Source: Klebsiella pneumoniae (GTDB lineage: Bacteria > Pseudomonadota > Gammaproteobacteria > Enterobacterales > Enterobacteriaceae). From it: a DNA stretch of 64,000 bases. Shown in pieces: positions 50,639-60,003 of the stretch. A program made the translations under genes and the position numbers. The notes beneath the pieces were generated by a model. It saw only the letters and a program-made list of their open reading frames with translations. It ran no database searches and was not told where the DNA came from. Location: contig NZ_KN046818.1 of the NCBI RefSeq assembly GCF_000742135.1, positions 4,724,295 through 4,788,294 of the forward strand, written 5' to 3'. The first letter of the stretch is position 1, and each line of letters begins with the position of its first letter.

Positions 50639-50758
50639 TAGCATAACATTCATTCCGTAAATTACAGGCAAAAAGTTAGTGTGCGCTATCTCACAGAAAT
50701 GCGCCATTGCTGAGATTTAACAATAACCACATCGTTTCAAATGCGTAACAATTCCCGA

Positions 50759-51403
50759 TTAAAAATTGGCGCTGACCCCCATCAAATAGAGCGTATTTTC
50801 CCCTGACGGCAGGTTATCCGCCTGCGACAGCGTTGCCCATGCCGCCACGTGGGATCCCAACCGCATATCAGCGCCCAGGGTGACATCGCTCCAGCCTCCC
50901 TCCCTGGCACGGGTCATCGGCGCCCAGACATCGCTGGCGAGCGACTGGTTATAGCTCACCTGCGCCCAGGGATGCACGCCCCACAGCGCCTGATAATCCA
51001 TACGCCAGCCGAGCGTGTTAACGTAGCCCGCCTCGCCTGCGCTTCTCACCGTCGGCGCGGTGACGTCGCTGCGCAGGCTGGCCACCGGCCCGGAGGTTAC
51101 GCCGTTTGCCAGCGGATAATTCCAGCCAACGCTCAGGCCGCGGCCGCTGTCCGGCGGCGCCAGCCCCTGGTTTAACGCCAGCCCGCCGGGCGTCTCAGAG
51201 GACTTCATCCGCTCGGCGAGAATATCTTCATAACGTGGTTGGTGATCGCTATCCCATGTATAGCGTTCCGACGTATTACTTTTTGTATCGATAGCGATAT
51301 ATTCCTGTTGCCAGGCATTCGCTCCAGAGACACATGACACCCAGACGGATACGCTCGCCGGGATCAAGAACCCCCGGAGGCCATTGCATTTCTTTATTAT
51401 CAT
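50759..51403 (-). CDS. yhjY: Outer-membrane beta-barrel protein YhjY
   Basis: The 214-residue protein has a signal peptide (about residues 1-30, ending near SGANA). It then has alternating beta-strand sequence with many Trp/Tyr and a terminal Phe (MGVSANF), the hallmark of a BAM-inserted barrel. It resembles the autotransporter-type barrel YhjY of E. coli, which lies in the same place between yhjX and tag. There is no passenger domain. The start at 51403 (MIIKKCNGLRGF) gives the signal peptide. It is divergent from tag. Confidence 0.75.
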   Translation of the reverse strand: MIIKKCNGLRGFLIPASVSVWVSCVSGANAWQQEYIAIDTKSNTSERYTWDSDHQPRYEDILAERMKSSETPGGLALNQGLAPPDSGRGLSVGWNYPLANGVTSGPVASLRSDVTAPTVRSAGEAGYVNTLGWRMDYQALWGVHPWAQVSYNQSLASDVWAPMTRAREGGWSDVTLGADMRLGSHVAAWATLSQADNLPSGENTLYLMGVSANF

Positions 51404-51545
51404 TAATGCGACTCCAGAAAAGAGCCGAATCGGCAATATTGCTGTGTTTTTAGTGGGGATACGATTTCCCTGTATTAACTATTATCTTTATCTTTCAGCC
51501 GTCAAGGCGGGCGTCCACTTTTTTAGCGCAGAGGGAGAAACAGCT

Positions 51546-52127
51546 ATGCAGCGTTGCGGATGGGTGAGTCAGGATCCGTTATACATCGAGTATCACGATA
51601 CCGAATGGGGTGTGGCGCAAAAAGAGGGTCGCCAGCTGTTTGAAATGATCTGCCTTGAGGGCCAGCAGGCCGGTTTATCGTGGATCACGGTGTTAAAAAA
51701 ACGGCAGAACTACCGCCAGGCTTTTCACCAGTTCGATCCGGTGCGCGTGGCGGCGATGGGTGATGACGATATCGAGCGACTCCTGCAGGATACCGGCATC
51801 ATTCGCCATCGGGGAAAAATCCAGGCCATTATCGGCAACGCCCGCGCCTATCTGGCGATGGAAGAAAATGGCGAGTCGTTCACTGATTTTGTCTGGTCCT
51901 TCGTCGACAATGCGCCACAGGTGACCCGCGCTGCGACGCTGGCGGAAATTCCCACCACGACGCCGGCCTCCGATGCGCTGTCGAAGGCATTGAAAAAACG
52001 CGGCTTTAAGTTTGTCGGCTCGACAATCTGTTATTCCTTTATGCAGGCCTGTGGGCTGGTCAACGACCATGTCACCGGCTGCTTCTGTCACCCTGGAGGT
52101 CAGGATGATCCGCAAGTGGGACACTGA
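51546..52127 (+). CDS. tag: DNA-3-methyladenine glycosylase I
   Basis: Tag removes 3-methyladenine from alkylated DNA. The 193-residue protein has the zinc-snap residues near both ends (Cys4 in MQRCGW, His in IEYHDTEWG, and CFCHPGG at the C-terminus) and the base-pocket segment MICLEGQQAGLSW. A longer in-frame reading from 51384 lacks similarity; the ATG at 51546 follows GGGAGAAAC. The final 7-8 residues differ from E. coli Tag. The 3' end overlaps yiaC by 23 bases. Confidence 0.95.
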   Translation: MQRCGWVSQDPLYIEYHDTEWGVAQKEGRQLFEMICLEGQQAGLSWITVLKKRQNYRQAFHQFDPVRVAAMGDDDIERLLQDTGIIRHRGKIQAIIGNARAYLAMEENGESFTDFVWSFVDNAPQVTRAATLAEIPTTTPASDALSKALKKRGFKFVGSTICYSFMQACGLVNDHVTGCFCHPGGQDDPQVGH

Positions 52128-52545
52128 AGATACCGCGCCGCTGCTGGCGCTGTGGCTGGACAGCACGATTCATGCCCATCCTTTTATCAGCGAAAGCTAC
52201 TGGCGCGACAGCGTCGCGGTAGTACGGGATGTCTATCTTCCCGCCGCCAGCACCTGGGTCTGGGAGCAGGATGGCGAGTTAAAAGGCTTTGTCAGCGTGC
52301 TGGACTCCCGTTTCGTCGGCGCGCTGTTTGTCGCGCCGGGCGCCACCCGCCAGGGTATTGGTCGGGCGCTGCTGGATGAAGTCAAACGGCACTACGCCTG
52401 GCTGAGCCTTGAGGTTTATCAGAAGAACGAATCGGCGGTCAGTTTCTACCATGCGCAGGGCTTCCGGATTGAAGACTGCGCATGGCAGGACGATACTCAG
52501 CACCCGACGTGGATTATGCGTTGGCCGGCGGATCAAATGCCGTAA
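52105..52545 (+). CDS. yiaC: GNAT N-acetyltransferase YiaC
   Basis: The 146-residue GNAT protein has the acetyl-CoA loop [11 protein letters not shown] (about residues 82-92), the LFVAP strand before it, and the C-terminal SFYHAQGF segment. E. coli YiaC is a protein lysine acetyltransferase. The ATG at 52105 has GGAGGTCAGG immediately upstream and gives the E. coli length. It overlaps tag by 23 bases on the same strand, and its 3' end overlaps the 3' end of bisC by 32 bases on the opposite strand. Confidence 0.95.
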   Translation: MIRKWDTEDTAPLLALWLDSTIHAHPFISESYWRDSVAVVRDVYLPAASTWVWEQDGELKGFVSVLDSRFVGALFVAPGATRQGIGRALLDEVKRHYAWLSLEVYQKNESAVSFYHAQGFRIEDCAWQDDTQHPTWIMRWPADQMP

Positions 52546-54844
52546 GCGGCAGCGCCGGGCCGGTATATTTCTCCAGCCACGCCAGGGCGGTGTTCCCGGC
52601 ACAGCCGTTGCCCAGCCGGGATGTCGGAATATCTTTGGTTAAGACGTTCACCGCCCCGTTTTTGCAGATGCCGACCTGCGGATCCAGGTCGGGCCACGCT
52701 CCTTCATGCAGGCAAATCACCCCCGGGCGGATCCCCTCCGTCACCACGGCGCCGGCCAGCACCTGACCGCGGGCGTTCCATACCCGCACCAAATCGCCAT
52801 CGACAATCCCGCGCGCCTGCGCATCCTGCGGATGAATAGTCACCGGTTCGCGCCCGGCGACGGCATAGCGCTCGCGCAGCGCGGTGTGGTTCAGTTGACT
52901 GTGCAGACGGTGGGCCGGATGGGCCGACAGCAGCTGCAGCTGCCCCGCCTCTGCGTTGCCATGCCACTCGTCGGGCTCCAGCCACATCGGATGCGGCGGA
53001 CAGTCGGCGTAACCAAAAGCGGCGATGGTCGGCGAGTGGATCTCTATTTTACCGCTCGCCGTTTTCAGCGGGTTGGCCTGGGGATCGGCGCGGAAGGCGG
53101 CGAAACGCGCAAAACGGGCATTCTCCGACTCCTCCGGCATCTCAATCAGCTGGTTAGCCTGCCAGAATTCGGCAAATGGCGGCAGCGTCACCTGCTGCTG
53201 GGCGCCGCGCCGGGCGGCCATCTGATAGAAAGTCTCCAGCCACTGCAAATCACTCTTCCCTTCGGTGAAGCGTTCGCGGCCACCCGCCTCCCAGCGTTCG
53301 CTGAGGTCGGCAAAGACCGCGAAATCGTCGCGCGCTTCATCTCGCGGGGCAACCACCTGCTTCATCGGCACCAGATGCTGGTTACTGTAGTCCCCGGTCA
53401 TGGTCAGATCGTTGCGCTCAAACGAGGTGGTCGCCGGCAAGACGATATCGGCATGGCGCGCGGCGGCGGTCCAGAAGCATTCGGAAATGACGATAAGCTC
53501 CGGTTTCTGCCACGCCTGAATCAGTCGGTTGGTGTCCTGATGATGAGTAAAGTTGGCTCCGCCGGCCCACCAGATAAAGCGAATATCGGGAAAGCGCCGC
53601 GCCATGCCGTTGTGCTGATACTCCGCCCCCGGATTCTCCAGCGCCTCGACAATTCGTGCGACCGGGATCTTCTCCACCGCGTCCACGCCTCCGGCCACGC
53701 TCCCCTGCATCGAGCCCAGCACCGCCGCGCGGCGGGTCGGGTTGCCGCCGTTGGCAAAATGATAGGAAAGACCAAACCCGCCACCGGGGGTACCGATCTG
53801 TCCCAGCATGGCGGCCAGAGTGACCAGCATCCAGTGTTTCTGCTCGCCATACTGCTGACGCTGCATGCCCCAGCCGGCCATCAGCATAGTGGTATTTTCG
53901 TGGAAAATTTGCGCCAGTTCGCGGATTTTATCTGCTTTAACGCCGCAGAGCGCTGCTGCCCAGTCAGCGGTTTTCGCTACGCCGTCGCTTTCGCCGGTCA
54001 GATAGCGGGCAAAAATATCGTAGCCGCTGGTGCAGCGGGTAAGAAACGCATCATCCTGCCAGTCATTTTCCACCAGCGTATGGGCGATCCCCAGCATCAG
54101 CGCGACGTCGGTGCCCATATGCGGCGCGATCCACTCCATCGAATCGCCAAAGAAATCGACGGTTTCCGATCGCATCGGATCGATACAGATCAGCCGCTTA
54201 CCGCTCTGGCGCAGCCGATCAAACCACGGGATCCCTTGCTCGTCGGAGGCATTCCAGGCAATTTTCAGCGTGTTCAGCGGGTTGGCGCTCCACAGCACCA
54301 CCACTTCGCTGTGCTCGAGCACCAGCGGCCAACTGGTCTGCTGCTGATACACCTCATTGCCGCCAACGACATAAGGCATGATCGCCTGCGCCGCGCCGGT
54401 GGAGTAATCGCCAAGATGGCCGGTATAGCCGCCCGCCAGGCTCATATAGCGCTGCAGCAGCGTCGCCGCCTTATGCAATACGCCGTTAGAGCGCCAGCCG
54501 TAGGAGCCGGCAAAAATGGAGGCCGGACCGTAGCTGTCGCGGATCCGCCGATGCTGGGCATCGATCAGATCCAGCGCCTGCTCCCAGCTCACCCGCACGA
54601 ATTCATCCTGACCGCGGACCCCCTGGGGCTTGTCCGGTGAAGCAAGGAAGCCTTTACGCACCATTGGATAGCGCACGCGGGTTTTGCTGTGCACCTGATC
54701 GCGCACTGCCGTTTGCAGCGAGTTGGCAAACGGTGTCGCCAGCGCGCCGCGGGAAGAGAGGACGTTTTCCCCGTCCGTTTCCACCAGCATCGGTCCCCAG
54801 TGGGCGGCGGTTAAGATGGTTTTGGTTGCAGATGAGGTTGGCAA
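52514..54844 (-). CDS. bisC: Biotin sulfoxide reductase BisC
   Basis: This 776-residue molybdopterin (bis-MGD) enzyme of the DMSO reductase family reduces biotin sulfoxide and methionine sulfoxide in the cytoplasm. It has the active-site neighbourhood [33 protein letters not shown] and the C-terminal cofactor domain ([16 protein letters not shown]). No N-terminal FeS cluster and no Tat signal are present, as expected. The start is probably the TTG at 54844 ([15 protein letters not shown]), which has GGAG six bases upstream and the E. coli length. The ATG at 54877 lacks a ribosome site. Confidence 0.93.
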   Translation of the reverse strand: MPTSSATKTILTAAHWGPMLVETDGENVLSSRGALATPFANSLQTAVRDQVHSKTRVRYPMVRKGFLASPDKPQGVRGQDEFVRVSWEQALDLIDAQHRRIRDSYGPASIFAGSYGWRSNGVLHKAATLLQRYMSLAGGYTGHLGDYSTGAAQAIMPYVVGGNEVYQQQTSWPLVLEHSEVVVLWSANPLNTLKIAWNASDEQGIPWFDRLRQSGKRLICIDPMRSETVDFFGDSMEWIAPHMGTDVALMLGIAHTLVENDWQDDAFLTRCTSGYDIFARYLTGESDGVAKTADWAAALCGVKADKIRELAQIFHENTTMLMAGWGMQRQQYGEQKHWMLVTLAAMLGQIGTPGGGFGLSYHFANGGNPTRRAAVLGSMQGSVAGGVDAVEKIPVARIVEALENPGAEYQHNGMARRFPDIRFIWWAGGANFTHHQDTNRLIQAWQKPELIVISECFWTAAARHADIVLPATTSFERNDLTMTGDYSNQHLVPMKQVVAPRDEARDDFAVFADLSERWEAGGRERFTEGKSDLQWLETFYQMAARRGAQQQVTLPPFAEFWQANQLIEMPEESENARFARFAAFRADPQANPLKTASGKIEIHSPTIAAFGYADCPPHPMWLEPDEWHGNAEAGQLQLLSAHPAHRLHSQLNHTALRERYAVAGREPVTIHPQDAQARGIVDGDLVRVWNARGQVLAGAVVTEGIRPGVICLHEGAWPDLDPQVGICKNGAVNVLTKDIPTSRLGNGCAGNTALAWLEKYTGPALPLTAFDPPANA

Positions 54845-55011
54845 GGGCGGCTCCTGGTCAGCGAATGCAGGTGTCATGACGGCGTGATGGGCAACCGTTC
54901 AATGTTATTTACAAAAAGAGATGGTATCCGGGGAATTTTCTCCGTAATCGCGCGTCATAATCAACCGTCACGTTCGCTGTGACAAAGAATAAAAAGGATT
55001 AAGGACATTAA

Positions 55012-55674
55012 ATGAAAAAACGCGTACTTATGATTGCGGCGCTGGTCAGCGGCACTCTGGCCATTTCTGGCTGCACCACCAACCCCTATACCGGTGAACG
55101 TGAAGCAGGCAAATCCGGTATTGGCGCAGGTATTGGCTCCTTAGTGGGCGCTGGCGTCGGCGCGCTCTCCTCTTCCAAACATGACCGCGGCAAAGGCGCG
55201 CTGATTGGCGCAGCGGCAGGCGCGGCGCTCGGCGGCGGCATTGGTTACTACATGGACGTGCAGGAAGCGAAGCTGCGCGACAAAATGCAGGGAACCGGGG
55301 TCAGCGTGACGCGAAATGGCGACAATATCGTGCTGAACATGCCGAATAACGTCACCTTCGACAGCAATAGCGCCAACCTGAAGCCGGCCGGCGCCAACAC
55401 CCTGACCGGCGTGGCCATGGTGCTGAAAGAGTATGAGAAAACCGCCGTTAACGTGGTCGGCTACACCGACAGCACCGGCAGCAAGGATCTGAATATGCGT
55501 CTGTCGCAACAGCGTGCGGACAGCGTCGCCAGCGCGCTCATCACCCAGGGCGTGGCGGCCAATCGCATTCGCACCACCGGCATGGGCCCGGCGAACCCGA
55601 TCGCCAGCAACAGCACGGCGGAAGGCAAAGCGCAGAACCGTCGCGTAGAAATTACCCTCAGCCCGCTGCAGTAA
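55012..55674 (+). CDS. yiaD: OmpA-family lipoprotein YiaD
   Basis: The 220-residue protein has a lipoprotein signal with lipobox ISGC (Cys21). A glycine-zipper segment follows (GIGAGIGSLVGAGVGAL and GALIGAAAGAALGGGIG, about residues 35-83), then a C-terminal OmpA peptidoglycan-binding domain (VVGYTDSTGSKDLNMRLSQQ, RRVEITL). In E. coli YiaD was isolated as a suppressor of a bamD temperature-sensitive mutant. It stands alone, followed by a hairpin. Confidence 0.95.
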   Translation: MKKRVLMIAALVSGTLAISGCTTNPYTGEREAGKSGIGAGIGSLVGAGVGALSSSKHDRGKGALIGAAAGAALGGGIGYYMDVQEAKLRDKMQGTGVSVTRNGDNIVLNMPNNVTFDSNSANLKPAGANTLTGVAMVLKEYEKTAVNVVGYTDSTGSKDLNMRLSQQRADSVASALITQGVAANRIRTTGMGPANPIASNSTAEGKAQNRRVEITLSPLQ

Positions 55675-55689
55675 GCGCAACCTCATGTC

Positions 55690-55712
55690 GCCCGGCAACC
55701 GCTCTGCCGGGC
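55690..55712 (+). terminator. yiaD terminator
   Basis: GCCCGGCA (55690-55697) pairs with TGCCGGGC (55705-55712), 15 bases after the yiaD stop. It is not followed by a clear U-run. Confidence 0.65.
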
Positions 55713-55777
55713 AAAATGCTTGATATCGCTATTTTTCGCGCTAAGGTGTTGGCAGATTTTCAGCAAAGGAAGCCACC

Positions 55778-56794
55778 ATGGCGAAAGCGGCGCGTGCAAC
55801 TATCAGCGATGTGGCGAAAGCCGCAAAGACCGGCAAAACCAGCATTTCACGTTATCTTAACGGCGAGAAGCATCTGCTTTCCGACGACCTGTTATCACGT
55901 ATTGAAAAAGCCATTGCCGAACTCGACTACCGCCCCAGCCTGATGGCCCGCGGCCTCAAGCACGGCCGAACCCGCCTCATCGGCCTGATCATCGCCGATA
56001 TCACCAATCCCTACTCGGTCAACGTCATGAGCGGCATTGAAGCAGCCTGCCGGGAAAAGGGCTTCACCCTGCTGGTGTGTAATACCAATAACGAGCTCGA
56101 TCAGGAGCTGCACTACCTGGACCTGCTGCGCAGCTACCAGGTGGAAGGCATCGTGGTCAACGCAGTCGGTATGCGGGAGGATGGCCTGAACCGCCTGCAG
56201 CAGTCGGCCCTGCCGATGGTGCTGATCGACCGTAAAATCCCCGACTTCGCCTGCGATGTGGTCGGGCTTGATAACGCCCAGGCCGCCACCACCGCCACCG
56301 AACATCTGGTGGAAAAAGGATTCGAGGCCATCCTGTTTCTCAGCGAACCGCTGGGCTCGGTGAATACCCGTCGCGAGCGCCTGAGCGCCTTTCGCGCCAC
56401 GCTTGCCCGCCACCACGGCGTGGTGGCCGAAAACGCCGAGGTGCAGCTTAACGACGGCGCGATGCTGGACAACGTCCTGCGTCAGTTCCATGCCCGCCAC
56501 CGCGGGATGCGCAAAGCGGTCATCTCCGCCAACGGCGCGCTGACGCTGCAGGTAGCCCGCGCCCTGAAGCGCGTCGGCCTGATCTGGGGGAGCGATATCG
56601 GCCTGCTGGGCTTCGACGAACTGGAGTGGGCGGAGCTGGCCGGCGTCGGTATTACCACCCTCAAACAGCCGACGTGGCAGATCGGCTACGCGGCGGTCGA
56701 ACAGGTTATTCGGCGCATTGCCGGCACTAACGACCCCATCCGCGAACGGGTATTTTCCGGCGAGCTTATCGTCCGCGGATCAACCTCCCGTTAA
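55778..56794 (+). CDS. LacI-family regulator, PtxS-like, of the 2-ketogluconate genes
   Basis: The 338-residue protein has an N-terminal LacI helix-turn-helix (TISDVAKAAKTGKTSISRYL) with a hinge near residues 50-60, then a periplasmic-binding-protein-like effector domain (IGLIIADITNPYSVNVMSGI, the LLGFDELEW block). It is followed in the same direction by a kguE-kguK-kguT-ghrB gene set, just as ptxS precedes kguEKTD in Pseudomonas. It therefore most likely responds to 2-ketogluconate or its phosphate. A palindrome in the 111-bp gap to kguE is a candidate operator. The gene is absent at this place in E. coli. Confidence 0.85.
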   Translation: MAKAARATISDVAKAAKTGKTSISRYLNGEKHLLSDDLLSRIEKAIAELDYRPSLMARGLKHGRTRLIGLIIADITNPYSVNVMSGIEAACREKGFTLLVCNTNNELDQELHYLDLLRSYQVEGIVVNAVGMREDGLNRLQQSALPMVLIDRKIPDFACDVVGLDNAQAATTATEHLVEKGFEAILFLSEPLGSVNTRRERLSAFRATLARHHGVVAENAEVQLNDGAMLDNVLRQFHARHRGMRKAVISANGALTLQVARALKRVGLIWGSDIGLLGFDELEWAELAGVGITTLKQPTWQIGYAAVEQVIRRIAGTNDPIRERVFSGELIVRGSTSR

Positions 56795-56842
56795 CGATCC
56801 TTCGTGATGCCGATCATAAATTAAACATCTCGCCCTTTCTTA

Positions 56843-56856
56843 TGGAACCGATACCA
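56843..56856 (+). promoter_or_regulatory. Candidate PtxS-type operator upstream of kguE
   Basis: TGGAACCGATACCA matches its own reverse complement at 10 of 14 positions. It also agrees at 10 of 14 positions with the Pseudomonas PtxS box as I remember it (TGAAACCGGTTTCA). It lies about 50 bp before kguE. Confidence 0.5.
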
Positions 56857-56905
56857 TCTAGCGTATTAAGGAGATTAAGCAACAAACGCCGGGAGTAAGA
56901 GCGCG

Positions 56906-57655
56906 ATGGCCAGAAAAATTATTGTCGTTACCGCTGCGTATGGTAATGACCATGTTAAATCCTTAGGCGGGCAGGCCGCCGTCCTGCCGTTTATCGCCAA
57001 CGCCGGCGCGGACGGCGTCGAAATCCGCCGCGAGCTGTGCAGCGCGGAAGAACTCAACGCTCTGCCCTCGCTAGCGGCCACTATTGAGCGCCACGGCCTG
57101 CTGGCCTGCTACTCCGCGCCGCAGGCGCTGTTCACCGACAACGGCGAGCTTAACCCGGATCTCCCGACGCTGCTCGCGGAAGCGCAAACCCTGAACGCTC
57201 TGTGGCTGAAGCTCTCCCTTGGCCATTTCCTCCACAATCAGCAATTGGATGAGCTGCGCGATATCCTCAGCGACAGCGGCATGGCGTTGGTGGTAGAGAA
57301 TGACCAGACCGACTGCGGCCAGCTGGCGCCGATGCAGCGCTTCAAAGCCGCCTGCCGAGTCCATCAGCTGCCGATCACCTTAACGTTTGATATGGGCAAC
57401 TGGCTGTGGGTTGGCGATTCGCCGGAAGAGGCGGCACGTCATCTTGCGCCGGCAGTCAGCTATATTCATGTTAAAGCGGCGGAGCCTCATCATGAGAAAT
57501 TCCGCGCTGTACCGCCGGATCAGGCCGCCGAACGCTGGCTGGCCCTGCTCGATAATCTTCCCGCCGACGCGCCGCGTGGAATCGAGTTTCCGCTGACTGG
57601 CCATGACCTGACGGCCGTGACCCGCCGCTACGTCAACCTGTTACGCGAGGATTAA
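56906..57655 (+). CDS. kguE: Sugar phosphate isomerase/epimerase-like protein (KguE)
   Basis: The 249-residue protein is an AP-endonuclease-2-type TIM barrel: GADGVEIRRELC on strand 2, LWLKLSLGHF, ALVVENDQTDCG with a metal-binding Glu, TFDMGNWLWVG and SYIHVKAAE. It resembles KguE, the first gene of the Pseudomonas 2-ketogluconate operon, whose exact reaction is unclear. It ends 3 bases before kguK, so the two are translationally coupled. Confidence 0.8.
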   Translation: MARKIIVVTAAYGNDHVKSLGGQAAVLPFIANAGADGVEIRRELCSAEELNALPSLAATIERHGLLACYSAPQALFTDNGELNPDLPTLLAEAQTLNALWLKLSLGHFLHNQQLDELRDILSDSGMALVVENDQTDCGQLAPMQRFKAACRVHQLPITLTFDMGNWLWVGDSPEEAARHLAPAVSYIHVKAAEPHHEKFRAVPPDQAAERWLALLDNLPADAPRGIEFPLTGHDLTAVTRRYVNLLRED

Positions 57656-57658
57656 GTC

Positions 57659-58594
57659 GTGGAAAATTTAGATGTCATCACCATCGGCGAAGCTATGGCC
57701 ATGTTTGTCGCCACCGAAACCGGGGATCTGGCCGAGGTGGAGCATTTCATGAAACGTGTCGCCGGCGCCGAGCTGAACGTCGCCACCGGCCTGGCGCGCC
57801 TGGGTCTGAAAGTCGGCTGGGTGAGCCGCGTCGGCAACGACAGCTTTGGCCGCTTCGTACTGCAATCGCTGGCGAAAGAGGGGATCGATAGCCACGCTGT
57901 GGCCATCGACAACCGCTTCGCTACCGGTTTCCAGATGAAATCGAAAGTCGAAAATGGAACCGATCCCATTGTGGAGTATTTCCGCAAAGGATCCGCAGCC
58001 AGCCATCTTTCGCCGGACGATTTTCGCGCCGACTACTTCACCAGCGCCCGCCATCTGCACCTGAGCGGCGTCGCGGCGGCCCTTTCTGAGAGCTCTTACG
58101 CGTTGCTGGAGCATGCGGCGAAGGTAATGAAAGCCGAAGGAAAAACCCTCTCTTTCGACCCCAATCTGCGCCCGGTGCTGTGGAAAAGCGAAGCCGAGAT
58201 GGTGGAGAAACTCAACCGTCTCGCCTTCCAGGCTGACTGGGTTTTGCCAGGCTTAAAAGAGGGCGTGATTCTTACCGGCCAGCAGACCCCGGAAGGGATT
58301 GCCGATTTCTATCTCTCCCGCGGCGTCAAGGCGGTAGTCATTAAAACCGGCTGCGACGGCGCCTGGTTCAAGAGCGCCAGCGGCGAACAGGGAACGGTCG
58401 ATGCCATTAAAGTCGATAACGTCGTCGATACCGTCGGCGCCGGCGACGGCTTTGCCGTCGGGGTGATTAGCGCCCTGCTGGAAGGCAAAACCCTGCTTCA
58501 GGCGGTGAACCGCGGCAATAAAATCGGTTCGCTGGCGATTCAGGTCCAGGGCGACAGCGAGGGGCTGCCCACTCGCGACGCGCTGGGCGAGTAA
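57659..58594 (+). CDS. kguK: 2-ketogluconate kinase-like PfkB kinase (KguK)
   Basis: The 311-residue ribokinase-family protein has the first PfkB motif region (AELNVATGLARLGLKVGWVSRVGND) and the second motif DTVGAGDGFAVG with the catalytic Asp. It uses a GTG start at 57659, with GAGG ahead of it in the end of kguE. In a kgu pathway it phosphorylates 2-keto-D-gluconate at C6. It is only distantly like KdgK of this window (6550-7479), so KDG could be a side substrate, but the neighbours argue for 2-ketogluconate. Confidence 0.8.
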   Translation: MENLDVITIGEAMAMFVATETGDLAEVEHFMKRVAGAELNVATGLARLGLKVGWVSRVGNDSFGRFVLQSLAKEGIDSHAVAIDNRFATGFQMKSKVENGTDPIVEYFRKGSAASHLSPDDFRADYFTSARHLHLSGVAAALSESSYALLEHAAKVMKAEGKTLSFDPNLRPVLWKSEAEMVEKLNRLAFQADWVLPGLKEGVILTGQQTPEGIADFYLSRGVKAVVIKTGCDGAWFKSASGEQGTVDAIKVDNVVDTVGAGDGFAVGVISALLEGKTLLQAVNRGNKIGSLAIQVQGDSEGLPTRDALGE

Positions 58595-58651
58595 CTTTTC
58601 TACGCAACGATAACAGCCGTCCTGTACCCTACCTGCAGCGCGGCACAGCAG

Positions 58652-58669
58652 CGTCCGTTTCGACGGACG
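58652..58669 (+). promoter_or_regulatory. UUCG-loop hairpin between kguK and kguT
   Basis: CGTCCGT (58652-58658) and ACGGACG (58663-58669) enclose a TTCG loop, giving a very stable RNA hairpin in the 104-bp kguK-kguT gap, without a U-run. It may mark an mRNA processing or stability point. Confidence 0.45.
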
Positions 58670-58698
58670 TATGTCTCCTCATTGACAGAGGCAAGCCT

Positions 58699-59979
58699 AT
58701 GAATAGCTCAACAAATGCAACGAAACGCTGGTGGTACATCATGCCTATCGTGTTTATCACGTATAGCCTGGCGTACCTCGACCGCGCCAACTTCAGCTTC
58801 GCCTCCGCGGCAGGCATTACCGAAGACCTGGGCATCACCAAGGGGATCTCCTCCCTGCTGGGGGCGCTGTTCTTCCTCGGCTACTTCTTCTTCCAGATCC
58901 CCGGCGCTATCTATGCGGAGCGCCGCAGCGTTCGCAAACTGATCTTTATCTGCCTGATCCTGTGGGGCGGTTGCGCCTCCCTGACCGGTATTGTGCATAA
59001 TATCCCGGCGCTGGCGGCGATCCGCTTTATCCTCGGCGTCGTCGAAGCCGCGGTGATGCCGGCGATGCTTATCTATATCAGCAACTGGTTCACCAAATCA
59101 GAGCGCTCTCGCGCCAACACCTTCCTGATCCTCGGTAACCCGGTGACGGTCCTGTGGATGTCGGTAGTCTCCGGCTACCTGATTCAGGCCTTCGGCTGGC
59201 GGGAAATGTTCATCATCGAAGGGGTGCCGGCGGTGATCTGGGCCTTCTGCTGGTGGGTGCTGGTGAAAGATAAGCCGTCGCAGGTGTCCTGGCTGGCGGA
59301 GAGTGAAAAAGCGGCGCTGCAGGAACAACTGGATCGTGAACAGCAAGGCATCAAAGCGGTGCGTAACTATGGCGAAGCCTTCCGCTCCCGCAACGTGATC
59401 CTGCTCTGCGCGCAGTATTTTGCCTGGAGTATCGGCGTATACGGCTTTGTACTGTGGCTGCCGTCGATTATCCGCAGCGGCGGTGAAAATATGGGGATGG
59501 TGGAAGTGGGCTGGCTCTCTTCTGTCCCGTACCTGGCGGCCACCATCGCCATGATCGTCGTCTCCTGGGCCTCGGATAAACTGCAAAACCGTAAGTTGTT
59601 CGTCTGGCCGCTGCTGCTGATTGGCGGACTGGCCTTCATCGGTTCCTGGGCGGTCGGCGCCAACCACTTCTGGGTCTCCTACACCCTGCTGGTGGTGGCC
59701 GGGGCGGCAATGTATGCGCCATACGGCCCCTTCTTCGCCATTATTCCGGAAATGCTGCCGCGCAACGTCGCCGGGGGCGCCATGGCGCTGATCAACAGCA
59801 TGGGCGCCCTGGGCTCCTTCTGCGGCTCGTGGTTTGTCGGCTACCTGAACGGCGCCACCGGCAGCCCCGCAGCGTCCTATATTTTTATGGGGGTAGCGCT
59901 TTTCGCCTCAGTATGGCTGACTTTGATTGTTAAGCCTGCTAATAATCAAAACCTTCCACTTGGCGCTCATCACGCCTGA
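58699..59979 (+). CDS. kguT: MFS transporter of the anion:cation symporter family (KguT-like)
   Basis: The 426-residue carrier has 12 membrane segments and starts with RWWYIMPIVFITYSLAYLDR, the usual opening of ACS-family sugar-acid transporters (GudP, GarP, KguT). The conserved DRANFSFAS on helix 1 and the loop motif after helix 2 (AERRSVRKL) are present. Placed between the kinase and the reductase of the kgu set, it most likely imports 2-ketogluconate. Confidence 0.8.
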   Translation: MNSSTNATKRWWYIMPIVFITYSLAYLDRANFSFASAAGITEDLGITKGISSLLGALFFLGYFFFQIPGAIYAERRSVRKLIFICLILWGGCASLTGIVHNIPALAAIRFILGVVEAAVMPAMLIYISNWFTKSERSRANTFLILGNPVTVLWMSVVSGYLIQAFGWREMFIIEGVPAVIWAFCWWVLVKDKPSQVSWLAESEKAALQEQLDREQQGIKAVRNYGEAFRSRNVILLCAQYFAWSIGVYGFVLWLPSIIRSGGENMGMVEVGWLSSVPYLAATIAMIVVSWASDKLQNRKLFVWPLLLIGGLAFIGSWAVGANHFWVSYTLLVVAGAAMYAPYGPFFAIIPEMLPRNVAGGAMALINSMGALGSFCGSWFVGYLNGATGSPAASYIFMGVALFASVWLTLIVKPANNQNLPLGAHHA

Positions 59980-60003
59980 ACGACTCATACTACGGAGATT
60001 CGC

